Of a stretch of DNA of 64,000 nt, positions 53,270-64,000 are shown in pieces. Made by a program: the position numbers and the translations under genes. The first letter of the stretch is position 1. Every line of letters begins with the position of its first letter. The stretch is from Amoebidium appalachense (taxonomy: Eukaryota > Ichthyosporea). Below the pieces are notes generated by a model that saw only the letters and a program-made list of their open reading frames with translations, made no database searches and had not been told where the DNA came from. The DNA is taken from contig CAVNZM010000001.1 in the NCBI GenBank assembly GCA_963693365.1, positions 14,260,001 to 14,324,000 on the forward strand, written 5' to 3'.

Positions 53270-53300
<31 letters not shown>

Positions 53301-53849
53301 AAAAAAATCTCTTCAACAGGGAGAGAAAACACGGAAGGTTTCAGCATCGTGGCTCAGTCTGCATTTCTTTCGAAGTGTGGTTGTGTAGTGTCTTGCGTAA
53401 GACACGCGACAAATCGGTCATGGTTTTAGAGTACGTTATGGTGCGTGAATGCAAGAGCTTTGAAGTGTGTGTTCTGGCTTGGTTTCGTGTGATTTGTGTT
53501 CTCTCTCGCCTTCTTTTTTTTTTTAATAAAAAAAAAACGGGTTAGGCTTTGGTTTCTTATTGAGGGGCCCCTACGGGTGGTGTGCGTGTGTATTGTGTGT
53601 GTGGGGGGGGAGGTGTGTGTGTGTGGGGGGGGGGGGGGGGGGGGGGGTTTGTCAAGTCCGAAATGTGAAACGGAAGGGGGTTTTTTTGGGGACGGGTATA
53701 AGGCCTTGGATCATGCCCGTCCATAGCACACTCTCGCCCCCCCCCCCCCCCCCCCCCCCCCCCCACCCCTCTCTCTAGATCGCTCTCTCTCTTCTCTTAC
53801 TCCCTCCCTCCCTCCCTCTCCCTCTCCCTCTCTCTCTTCGCTGAGACTC

Positions 53850-53885
<36 letters not shown>

Positions 53886-54879
53886 CTCCCTCTCCTCTCT
53901 CTCTCCCTCTCTCTCTCTCTCTCCCTCTCTCCCTCTCTCCCCCCCCTCTCTCTCTCTCTCTCCGCCAGTGTGGCCCTTTTGGGGCCCGAGGGCAGGTGGG
54001 TGGCCGGATGGTCGTGATGGGCTGTGGAAGAATGCTGTGTGTATGTGATAGAGGAGGGGCCGCCGGGGAAAGGGGGGGGGGGGGGGGGGGGGACTGGTCA
54101 TGTAGGGAGGAAGGGGGGGAGAGGAGGGGGGAAAGGGGGGGGCGGGGGGAGGGGGGGCTGAGGGAGGAAATACTGCTACCTTCTGAGGTAGCTCTTAATT
54201 TTCAAGGAGACGCGGACGATACGGAGAGGGGCTGATCACGTGACTCGCCTACCTTAAAAATTGGCATCAGCCAGCGTCGATTTATCGTACATAGGCTAGA
54301 GGGCACAGTCAGTACGTGCCAGTAGGAAATACCTCTTTTTCCCCATTCATCCGGTCACAGAAACATCAGCAGACACCGTCACGTTGCTTAAAACATTTTT
54401 TTTCCGACCCTCAATTCACCGGTTCTCCCCCCCGGTTCTGCCCGGAAAGGGGGTCATCCATCGTCCGCCGAACTCCCCCACCGGGGAACCGGCCGGTCGC
54501 CTGCTGGCCGGTTTCACAGCGACCCTCCAACACAGGTCCAAACCATAAGTTTGCCTATACTGCCATGGTGAAGAGGGTGTCGAGAGAGGGGGGGGGGGGG
54601 GTTTGGTTGGTCTAAGTTACGGTGGTACTTACAAGTGGATCCGGGCGGGGTCATCTTTATCATAAAAATCTAGTCTCTCTCCTTTTTTTTTGTGATTGTA
54701 TTGTCCACGATGATGTTGCATAAGGACGGTATAGGTTTAAAAAGGATGAATCATTGATCACGAATGGTTCACATGCACATGGCGAGTTGAGGCGACCTAT
54801 CAGCGTGCGTAGTACTAAAAGCAAAGGTTCACGCCATGCATGATTGTTAGAGTACTGCCGCCCAAGGTATCCTTAAGAA

Positions 54880-55125
54880 CATTTCTCTTATTGGTCTCCT
54901 TATCTTACGTCATATCAGCGAAATGAACAAAAGAGAGACTATTTCTGGCCGCCCATGGACCTTGGACTTTCTTTTATTGGTCTCCTTATCTTACGTTATA
55001 TAAGGAAAATGGACAAAGGAGAAACTATTTCTGGCCGCCCATGGAATGATCATCTCAAGAACTTTCATTTATTGGTCTCCTGATCTTGCGTCAAATCACG
55101 GAAATGAACAAAAGAGAGACTAAAC
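54880..55125. repeat. Three-copy tandem repeat, 86-97 bp period
   Basis: TTATTGGTCTCC occurs at 54888, 54974 and 55071. Each copy continues with an ATCTT block, AATGAACAAAAGAGAGACTA or a close variant, and (copies 1 and 2) TTTCTGGCCGCCCATGGA. It lies about 160 bp downstream of the chitinase stop codon. Confidence 0.9.
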
Positions 55126-55283
55126 AATCAAGCTATGGCTCGGCCGCATCGCAACTCCACTAGTTCTAAACGGAAAAAGGAATCCCGTGAAGACCAATGA
55201 TTACGTTTGTGGACAAAAAAAACAACCAGGGTACCCATATAAAGAAACCGCCCGAGTAAAAAAAATACAGAGGCACATATGTC

Positions 55284-57699
55284 TCAAGGCATCACTTCTC
55301 TCAGAATGTCCCTAGATTTTTTCATGTACGTTGCACCCAAAGTTCCCGTTGTGGTCTGACCCCACCCGTAGCTCCACAGGCCAATGCCCCCGGTCACGGG
55401 CAAACTGGCCACCGACGATAATTTGGATCTGAGCACGTCCGGGCTAAGGTATCCCGTCCCAGCCGCCTTTGCTGCGGCAGGGACGGTAAGGTACAATTTT
55501 GTGTTGGATCCGGCCAAGTCCCTGTTGTAGTTGTTGAAGATTTCGGTGATGAGACCTTCGCAGCCATTGTAAAATTGGTAAAGAATAAAGTCGAAGATTT
55601 TGGCTTCGCTAAGCGCATGTCTGCTGTAATCGCCAAAGAAGCCCTTAAGTGTGTTAACCCCTGCACCGCAGTGGGGGTCTACGGAGAGAAGTGCGTTTGC
55701 TGCACGGCTGCGCAGCTGGCGAGCAAAAGTGACCCACTCTGCTGCTTCGGTAGAAATTTGTGTTTCCAAATTCAAATCTATGCCGTCAAACTGCGTGCCA
55801 TAACGGAACACATTCCCACCTCTTCCCGACAGGAACTCCTCGTATATCATGTCGGCGAATTTTGCCCCGGAGCCCGGTGCCAGGCTATACGTATTTCGGT
55901 CAGTTCCCCCCAGAGAGAGCATGACCTTAACGCCTTGTGCTCTGCATGTACGAACACTGTCGGCTATCTCAACCAAATTCCAGTGGCAGGCCAAATTTAG
56001 ATCGGCCGCGGTGGGTGCGCGCAGCCCGTCGAACTTGAGCAGCGATGATAAGATGATAACATCAGGATGGTCCCCGCTCAAGCACGCTTCTGCTAGAGGT
56101 TTCTCGAAGCATCCGTCCAGGTTTTCTTCCTGGTTCTGGCCCCACCACACAATCAACTTTCCTTTGCTGCTTTGAGTGGGTGTCACGACACTGCCGGTAC
56201 CACCGGTAGTACCACTGCCTGTGACGCCAGATGGAAAGTTAGATTTTAGATCACCGAATCAATCGGAACAGGAATTGTTGAACCATGATCATGATTATAC
56301 CATCGGAACACCGAGACTAGTAATGCTGCTATACGTGAGCAACACAGAGGCCGTTGATGGTGTACGTTTTCGTACAATGTGGTTGTGGCAGGAGTGGGGG
56401 AGAGAGGAGAAAGGGGGCGGGCAAGGGGGGGAGGAGGGGGGGAGGGGGAGGGGTTACAGGTAATTTCTAATCTTAAGCAAGTGATGTGGGGGAAGAAGTG
56501 TTTATTACAGGAATTCGAAATGGAGGTTGGACGTGGTGGAAGGGGAAGAGGGGGGGGGGGGGGGGGGGGGGGTGCAGACGGTCAGAAGCGGGTATGGAAA
56601 GCCCGGCTGGACGAGAATGGTGGAGCAGATACTTGACCCAGGCAGGTGGGGGGGAAGGAGAGGGGGGGGGGGGGGGGGGGGGGGGGGGGTTGCATACTAG
56701 TAGTACAGAGTTTGACGGTCTGGCCGACCTGCAGGGCGTCGCAATTGATGGTGGGGTTGGAATTCTTGATGTCATCCACAGTCAGGCCGTTGCTGCTAGC
56801 AATGGCCCAGCACGTGTCCCCGGATGCAACCGTGTACGACTTGCAGCCATCAGTCTGAGTACTCACTGAGCTGCAATACGCTGCAGGTGTGTGACATGTC
56901 AGTGGTTGTGTCAGGTGCTGAATCAACATTACAAATGGCTTTCTGAGTACGTGATACAGCATTGCTTTCCAAGGAGAGTTGGGGGGTTGGGGTGGGGGTG
57001 GGGTGGGGGTGGGGAGGGGGGGGGGGGGGGGGGGGGGGGGGCTGCAGACGGTCAGAAGCGGATATGGAAAGCCCGGCTGGAGGAGGAAGGTGGCGCTGAC
57101 ACTTGGCCCAGGCAGGTGGGGGGGAACGGGGGGGAGGGGGGGGGGGGGGGGGGGGTTGCATACAGAGTTTGACGGTCTGGCCGATCTGCAGGCTGTCGCA
57201 ATTGAGGTCGGGGTTGAATCTCTTGATGTCATCAACAGTGAGGCCGTTGCTGGTAGCAATGGCCCAGCACGAGTCCCCGGATGCAACCGTGTACGACTTG
57301 CAGCTATCAGTACTCAAGCTGCGCCCTGCAGATGGGTGACAAGTCAGTGGCTGTGTGAGGTGCAGAATCAAATTTATACATGGCTTTCTGTGTACGTGAT
57401 ACAGCACCGCTTTCCAGGAGAGTTGGGGGGTTGGGGTGGTGGGGTTGGGTGGGGGTGGGGTTCGGGGGGGGGGGCCGGAAGAAGACCCAGTAGCAGACCT
57501 GAAACAAGATTGCCCTCCAGCAAAGCTCGTAACGCGGCAGTCAACGACTCAGGCAGGGGCTCACACCCTGTAGATGAGTGAGATGTGAGTGGCTGTGCGA
57601 GGTGCATATCGAATGATGATTGATTTGGCAAATGGCACTGAGTTGCAATAAGAATGGTGTTTTTCTTTTGTTTTATATTGTTTTTGTTTTCATCCACGG

Positions 57700-57734
<35 letters not shown>

Positions 57735-58792
57735 AGGGGGGGGGGGGTTGGCAAAAGAAAAGCTACCAAGCAGCACCATCACCATGGCTATTACTACCGT
57801 TACCTTGCAAAAATGGAGAAGGCTTGTTTCAAAAGAAACATCCAAAGTTCTGTCCCCTCCCCCCTCTCCCCACTCCCCACTCCCCCCCCCCCCCCCCCCC
57901 GTTCCGGGACCCCAGGTCTGGCAGCGGGCAAGCCACACACTTGTACGTCACACACACACAGATGCACGCTGTGACCTTGTTGACACACAGTAACGCTCTG
58001 CACACACACACACACACTTACACACACACACACACACATTCTTCACACACACACACGCGCGCACACGAACAACTCCGAGTCCGTTACACACACACATACA
58101 CACACACAAGTACACACACACACGTACACACATGCGCACGCGCACGCGCACACATCACACTGCTAAAAATCTTTCAGTAACGACGTTCGCATCCACTTGA
58201 CATATATGACGGTTTACGCTCAAAGTGATGTGTGAGGCAATAATGCTTACCAGCCTGTCGTGGCTGCACGGAGTTGGCTCGCACATCGGTACCAATCCAC
58301 GTCAAAGTAAACGCCGCACAAACCACCGTTGCAGCGAATCTGTATTATTTCAAGGGGGTAGTAAGGGTCTCGGTCAGTACATACAGCACTGTGAGAAAAC
58401 TAATATGATTCATGTTGGGATCATGTTGCACCACTCTTCTTTCGAGTATATAACACATGTGAAGAGTATACATGCATTGGCCCTTCAGAACGGAGTCAGC
58501 TGCAGCTGCAGAGTTATCCTTCCGGCATAATAACCCACAGTACCGTTCCCGTTTCGACAACAACATGCATTTGCAGTTGCGGTATTCAGTCGATTACTGC
58601 CTTTCAGTCACTGCTGACATGATATCATATATATGGGTGTCTGGTTTCTAGTTTGGCTATGGCCCCGTGACAAATTATCCAAGGGTAGGCAAAACTGCAC
58701 CACTATACGTGAAATTTATGCCTTGCATGAAGTTCTGCTGAGGCGGCGCAGTCTGCTTACCTGACAATCATAGCCTTTATATTTGCATCCAT
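55284..58792 (-). CDS. Secreted chitinase-like protein: signal peptide, two LysM, GH18 (6 exons)
   Basis: Exons (minus): 58761-58792, 58251-58339, 57499-57567, 57164-57325, 56698-56880, 55284-56218; phases match throughout, 489 aa. MDANIKAMIV plus FAATVVCAAFTLTWIG form a signal peptide split by intron 1. LysM1 (about 72-117) and LysM2 (about 130-175) share CKSYTVASGD, CWAIA, SNGLTVDDIK and QTVKL. A Gly/Thr linker leads to a GH18 domain (about 200-489) of the hevamine/class III type: KLIVWWGQN, VMLSLGG (280-283), FDGIDLNLE, YQFYNG and GIGLWSYGW. In the DxxDxDxE motif the first two Asp (323, 326) and catalytic Glu (330) are present, but the third Asp is Asn (328). GH18 enzymes cut chitin by substrate-assisted catalysis and LysM binds GlcNAc chains, so the protein probably binds, and may cut, extracellular or cell-wall chitin. 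The four introns after the second exon are all phase 1. Confidence 0.9.
56570..57440. repeat. Tandem duplication carrying the LysM exon
   Basis: Intron blocks repeat together with the exon: CAGACGGTCAGAAGCGG at 56574 and 57046; GGAAAGCCCGGCTGGA after each; the exon itself; GTGACATGTCAGTGG at 56889 against GTGACAAGTCAGTGG at 57338; and TTTCCAAGGAGAGTTGGGGG against TTTCCAGGAGAGTTGGGGG. The period is about 450-470 bp. A degraded third block (GTGAGATGTGAGTGGCTGTG) lies at 57574. Confidence 0.92.
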
Positions 58793-59600
58793 GGTCTTGG
58801 CTGGCCCTCAGGGCCGTTGGGAGTACAGTAAGCGTTCGGGTATTGAACACGACGTTGAGAACAAGGCAATCTGCCAGAGATTTTGACTCTTGTCAGTTCA
58901 ACCGTGCTTTGTGCCACTAAATTTCGCCCTTTTGTACCCTGAGTCCTGGCCGACGTGAGCGGCAGGGATTGAAATTCAGCCCAAAAGTGTCGGTTTGTGT
59001 AGAGCTGAGTTGTCGTATTTACGTTCGAAGATGCAAAAGGGGTCCCATACGAGTACATAGAGATCTCGAAATTTCAGTGAGATGCTTTCTTTTAAGTAGT
59101 TCCGGTAGCAAGTACCTATGCGCCAACCATAAGTTTCAATGTATTATCACAGAAAAAAATTTCTGGCGGTTGCTTTTGCACTCCATAACTATCCGGGCGT
59201 GTGATTGCAATGCATTAGTGGGGTTTATAATAGCAAAATTTGTGATCCCCCACATACAACTTTCTTTGACTTTTCGGAAAACAGGGCTTCATATTCGTAT
59301 TTTGTCACAGCACATAGCAAGCACATTCCATCGATATACTGGCCAAATATATATCTACCGTAACGTAGTCCTGCACCTGGATACGAACAAAAAAATCTCA
59401 GTTTGTTTTTGGCCGGGATGGAATGTGCAGCTAAGATGGCTGGGATGCACATGACCTTCTTATCAAAGATAATAACATTATATATGCCATTAAAAAACTG
59501 ACAAGAGTCAAAAACACTAGTCGTACAGTACTACTGAGTGGTAGCTTGAAAATTTATCAATGTCCATCCATACCACCATCTTCTTATGTGTAGTAGTGCA
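58793..59600. other. Upstream flank of the chitinase-like gene
   Basis: Unique sequence of ordinary composition, presumably holding the promoter. No other coding region was recognised; open frames at 58969-59454 and 59225-59452 lack any domain. Confidence 0.5.
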
Positions 59601-59606
59601 ACGGCC

Positions 59607-60122
<516 letters not shown>

Positions 60123-60223
60123 AGAGATAGGGAGAGATCAGATTCTAGGGGGGGGGGGGGGAGGGGGGGAGGGGGGGGGGTAGAGGGACCGATAGCGTGG
60201 TACATACATGTACCGGTACCATA

Positions 60224-60228
<5 letters not shown>

Positions 60229-60270
<42 letters not shown>
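60229..60270. repeat. (TA)n microsatellite
   Basis: About 21 TA units. Confidence 0.97.
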
Positions 60271-60273
<3 letters not shown>

Positions 60274-61440
60274 GAGATATATTATGATACACGATGATCA
60301 CACGCGGCCACTTAGTGGGTCACCTTGGCATGAGTGTGAGCTTTGGGAACGTGGTAGACCTACACAACAATTGCAACAGCTAGAGACACGCCGAGCGCCA
60401 CGCGGATGACATAAACATACTACCCTGTGCACCGTACAGCTCGAATTGTGTCATACGAATAGTTGTAAAACTGTCTTCCAGCGCAGCCAATCAGGTTTAG
60501 CCAGTCATTTGCCAGACTGCCAGTGACATAACGTTCCCCCGAGTCCCGACCCTCATGATGACACACTTGCCTGGTGAGGCCCTGGACGTGCCAGTGTATT
60601 CCCGTTTATCACATTTATCTTCGGAATCCGCCCGGGCGGTACCGTGCTGTCTGTATGCCATAACTAATATTAGATTCCAAAAAAAAAAAGAGATAAAGAA
60701 GTTTTGTATTTTTTTGTATGGTCACCTTACTTTATTCTTTAGTTATGCGAGTGAAGAGAAATTACTACTGCACAGTCTGAGAAATTATATCCGCCTGACT
60801 GCTGCAGGCAAATATTCGAGCAAATATTTCACTTATTCAATGGTATGCAGCAGTTAAACGCTGGCTGGCCTTATTTGAGCTTTGAAAGCAAAAGTGCATC
60901 GATACCGTCTATTTTAGCTTGAATAGCACAAGGGCTCTGCCCTAGTCACTCTGAGTGCTGTCTCCCTGCGGCCTTTTCTTTTCTTTTCTTTTTTTTTTTT
61001 TTATGTTGCCGCAGGCGACAGTCACTAGTAGACAATGTTCGATCGCGATCGTCCCGCAGCGTAGTCACTTGAAGAAGGCCTTGGAGCTCGAGAAGTCGAG
61101 AGTCCGAGACTTCGTTCTGCCGCATGTCTGTCTGACGGGCTCAGTCTAGACCGTGGGTATATACAGGGCCCATGGGGCTGGTACCCACCACTGGACGGCG
61201 GTACTGAATAAGACCAAAAAAGGTTCAAATCCAAACGAGAGTCCGAGACTGCAGCTGCCCCCCACTATTGCATTCCTAGGATATATATCATCCGAAACCT
61301 CTAATTCTATTGGCTGCTCCCCCCCCCCCCCCCCTCCCCCCCCCCCCCTCCCCACCTCCCCCCTCCCCCCCAATCGACCGATATCTCAGTCGACTTAGCA
61401 AATATAGCCTGCTCCGACAGATTATTGACAGTCAGAGAGC
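60271..61440. other. Intergenic unique sequence
   Basis: Ordinary composition, with a T run near 60990 and C-rich tract at 61319-61370. No convincing exon. Confidence 0.5.
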
Positions 61441-61540
61441 GAGAGGGAGAGAGGGATTAATATATGTGACATATATATCAATATATATATATATACACTG
61501 TATAATGATATATATATCATAGTATATCATATCATGATCA

Positions 61541-61594
<54 letters not shown>

Positions 61595-61665
61595 TGGGAG
61601 AGAGAGAGAGAGAGACATGATCATGATAATATATATATATTATATATAGAGGGAGAGAGAGAGAG

Positions 61666-61741
<76 letters not shown>

Positions 61742-61923
61742 AGAAGAGAGAGAGGAGAGGAGAGAGAGAGGGGGGGGGGGGGGGGGAGAGGGGAAGAGGG
61801 AGAGAGGGAGAGAGCAAGAGAGAGAGAGAGAGAGAGAGAGAGCTAGAGAGAGAGAAAGAGAGAGAGAGAGCCACTCTAGGCTAAGCTTTTTTTATTTTTT
61901 GAGAGAGAGAGAGAGAGACTCTG

Positions 61924-61994
<71 letters not shown>
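61441..61994. repeat. (TA)n and (GA)n blocks
   Basis: TA arrays at 61479-61495 and 61543-61591; GA arrays at 61648-61850 and 61901-61994, with a G run at 61770-61786. Confidence 0.95.
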
Positions 61995-61995
<1 letters not shown>

Positions 61996-62719
61996 CCCAG
62001 CCAACATGTACACCATGGTTGCAATATTGAAGGCCTCAATTGTTATGTACATAATAAGCTGCAGACTGCACCGCCTCAGCAGAATATTATTATGTGGCGG
62101 CGATATTGTCAGGGCTTTAATGGTCCTATTGCATGACCCTCAGAGGCTATGCATATGCAGGAGTAGAAAATGGGTAGTGTGTTAGTGTTCTAAAACTTTT
62201 CCATATCGGTTATAGCCCACAGTGACTGATGCCCCACTGACAATTATAGCCTGCTGATTAGTACTGATTATAGTGTTGATCAAAATATCGTACACATTGT
62301 GGCAGTGGAGGCATAAATTTCAACTTTGACTTCGGATTACTACATATGATATTTCTCACACGTATCTCTGGTGTTGGTTAGTGGGTAGCGGGGGCAGGCA
62401 AATGCTTTCCCCTCCCTAAATAGCTTTCTCCTGGTACATATTAGTGAAACATCTTTTCGGTAGCAGCTGGGTTCCTTGGCCAACGGTTTCTGCAACAATG
62501 AACAACTCAGGTCGACTACATTTTAAATGTATCATTCTGTATAGGCAACATTGCTTTAGAAAGATGGACAGTCTAAACAGCACCAGGTACACCGTGTATG
62601 TGGACACATGTTGCTTTATTCCTGCACTCATTCCTTCACTCATTCTTTATGCAGCGCCTCAGTTATCAACCGTTGAACCATTGCCCCTTTCGTCCTTTCC
62701 CTAGCTTCTCCCTCCCCAT
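61995..62719. other. Intergenic unique sequence
   Basis: No repeat or gene recognised. The open frames at 62416-62643 (minus) and 62444-62704 (plus) have no domain. Confidence 0.5.
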
Positions 62720-63064
62720 CAGAGCTGGGGCGGTCTGGTCTGGTCAGCCCGGCTGAGCCCGAAAAACGTTCGGGTTGGGGCTGACCAGACCAGCCCGAAA
62801 ACTAAAAGGTTTGGGCTAGAGGTGTTTGGGCTGGGACGGTCATCCCCCTGTATCCCCGTTTTAAACACTAATTACGAGCCTATAGTACCCCCCCAAAAGA
62901 CAGAAAATTCCTCCCAAGCCCACCTTTTCTAAAGGCTTTTGCGTAAACGGGATTTCCATATATGGTAGTTCAGCCAGCCCAACCCAGGCCGTTTCCAGCC
63001 CAAAAAAGTTTCGGTTTGGGCTGACCCAGCCCGGACCGGCCCAAAACCCGCCGCCCCAGCTCTG
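62720..63064. mobile_element. MITE-like element with terminal inverted repeats (hAT-like)
   Basis: The left end CAGAGCTGGGGCGG and the right end CCGCCCCAGCTCTG are perfect 14-bp inverted repeats. Subterminal segments are also palindromic: GGTCTGGTCAGCCC with GGGCTGACCAGACC at the left, and GCCC/GGGC-rich arms at the right. Flanks are CTCCCCAT (62712-62719) and CTCCCAT (63065-63071), a near 8-bp duplication differing by one C. The CAGAG start and 8-bp duplication suit hAT elements. No transposase is encoded. Confidence 0.75.
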
Positions 63065-63127
63065 CTCCCATCCCCCCCCCCCCCCCCCCCCCCCCCCTTC
63101 AAATGCACCCTCCCTCCTGCCTCCTTC

Positions 63128-63242
63128 CTTGTTTTCTTAGCTAACTTCCTCCGGATCCACACCCGAATTTTCATATCACTAATGAGTACTACCTCCCCCC
63201 CCCCCCCCCCCCCCAACTCCCCCCCTCCCCCCTCCCCCTCCC

Positions 63243-63274
<32 letters not shown>

Positions 63275-63339
63275 AGTTTGAAAAATCCCGGGAATCGGGG
63301 GGCTCCCTATCCCCCCCCCCCCCCCCCCCCCCCCCGTGC

Positions 63340-63345
<6 letters not shown>
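63128..63345. repeat. Second dispersed repeat family, copy 2
   Basis: TTGTTTTCTTAGCTAACTTC, TTTTCATATCACTAATGAGT, C runs, TTGAAAAATCCCGGGAATCG, GGCTCCCTAT, another C run and a TG tail. Same block order as 51363-51560. Confidence 0.8.
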
Positions 63346-63372
<27 letters not shown>

Positions 63373-63429
63373 CGTGCGTGTGTGTGTGCGTGTGTGTGTG
63401 CACGCCCTTTGATACTGACTATTGAGCAG

Positions 63430-63532
63430 GGGCAGGAAGCGTCAGAGGACAACAAGGTTTCGACAAAGAGTGCTGGCCGGTGGTCCATCCCCGAGTCTTG
63501 GGTGCCCTTTGTGTGCTGCACGTCAGATATCA
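63430..63532 (+). other. Possible exon at the right edge
   Basis: After ATTGAGCAG one frame reads GQEASEDNKVSTKSAGRWSI and PESWVPFVCCTSDIS up to a GTACGT donor. Composition is protein-like and it is bounded by TG repeats on both sides. A minus-strand reading of the same segment also exists, so strand is uncertain. Confidence 0.3.
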
Positions 63533-63540
63533 GTACGTGT

Positions 63541-63890
63541 GTGTGGTGGTGGTGGGGGGGGGGGGGGGAGGAGGAGGGGGAAGGGGGGGGGGGGGGGGGG
63601 GGGGGGGGATGTGCGTGTGGGGGGGAGGAGGGATGTGTGTGTGGGGGGGATGGGGGGGATGTGTGTGTGAGGGGGTGTTGGTGTGTGTGTGTGTGTGTGT
63701 GTGTCTGTGTCTGTGTATGTGAGCGTGCATATGTGTGTGTGTGTGTGCATCAAGTGTTTGGTGTGTGTGTCCGTGTGCGTGTGTGGGCGTCTCTCACTCC
63801 TCTCTCCCACTTTGTGTGTGTGTGTTGTGTGTATGTATGTGTGTGTGTGCATGCATGTGGGTGGGTGGCGTACACGTGCGCTTACAGACT
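63541..63890. repeat. G-run and (TG)n tracts at the window end
   Basis: GTGG, G-run and TG units with short unique interruptions. The last 100 bases of the window are unique AT-rich sequence with no feature. Confidence 0.9.
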
Positions 63891-64000
63891 GTATGTGTGT
63901 GGATGTCAACGATTCGCGTACCCTGTGTAAATTCTAGTGCACACATTTGCATGCCACAACCTTTATTCATTTACTATTATTTATTGCCGCATATCCATTG

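Larger units (their letters stand above)
51750..54860. other. Intergenic repeat-rich region
   Basis: Contains C/G runs (52090-52117, 52190-52232, 52348-52383, 52579-52599, 52653-52687, 53155-53183, 53267-53290, 53738-53764), (CA)n (52757-52819), (CT)n (53780-53965), and G-rich sequence 54070-54160. Unique DNA runs from 54180 to 54860. Two poly-C-tailed repeats are annotated separately. No gene recognised. Confidence 0.6.

Overview
The window is eukaryotic nuclear DNA. Its genes are broken into many exons with GT/AG junctions, separated by introns and spacers that are extraordinarily rich in homopolymers (C or G runs up to about 67 nt), (CA)n/(TG)n, (GA)n, (GGGA)n and compound microsatellites. 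No rRNA, tRNA or CRISPR was found. The gene content (a syntenin-like two-PDZ protein, a FAM193-like protein, a metazoan-type Miro GTPase, a secreted LysM plus GH18 chitinase) suggests a unicellular relative of animals with long introns, for example an ichthyosporean-like holozoan. That placement is inferred from family content, not from a database match.

Layout. 442-2322 (+): syntenin-like gene, 3 exons. 4504-9366 (-): seven-exon gene for a helical, uncharacterised protein of about 480 aa, reconstructed with consistent splice phases. 10600-14497 (-): a 5'-truncated, frameshifted LINE (end of RT, RNase H, CCHC) flanked by a perfect 15-bp target-site duplication. 15617-34072 (-): a complete 22-exon Miro (RHOT) gene of 637 aa whose 1.9 kb of coding sequence is spread over 18.5 kb. 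37469-47237 (+): a large FAM193-like gene with one frame break. 49918-51140 (-): a second, shorter LINE copy sharing the 3' UTR. 55284-58792 (-): a complete six-exon gene for a secreted LysM-LysM-GH18 chitinase-like protein of 489 aa; its LysM exon was clearly duplicated in tandem. 62720-63064: a MITE-like palindromic element. A possible exon of another gene lies near the right edge.

The most unusual signal is a dispersed short repeat of about 150 bp, present in at least a dozen copies between 16.6 and 52.6 kb. It looks like a retroposon whose 3' end is a long poly-C tract, often followed by poly-A (seen as poly-T/poly-G then body on the other strand). C-then-A junctions recur throughout the window with one polarity, so this family may have seeded much of the homopolymer and CA-repeat content. 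A second repeat family (51.36 and 63.12 kb) also carries internal C runs and a TG tail.

No operon-like relationship exists between the genes. They look like independent housekeeping, scaffold and secreted-protein genes embedded in repeat-rich DNA. Exon coordinates were derived by reading splice junctions and checking phase by hand; first exons and short exons carry the most uncertainty.
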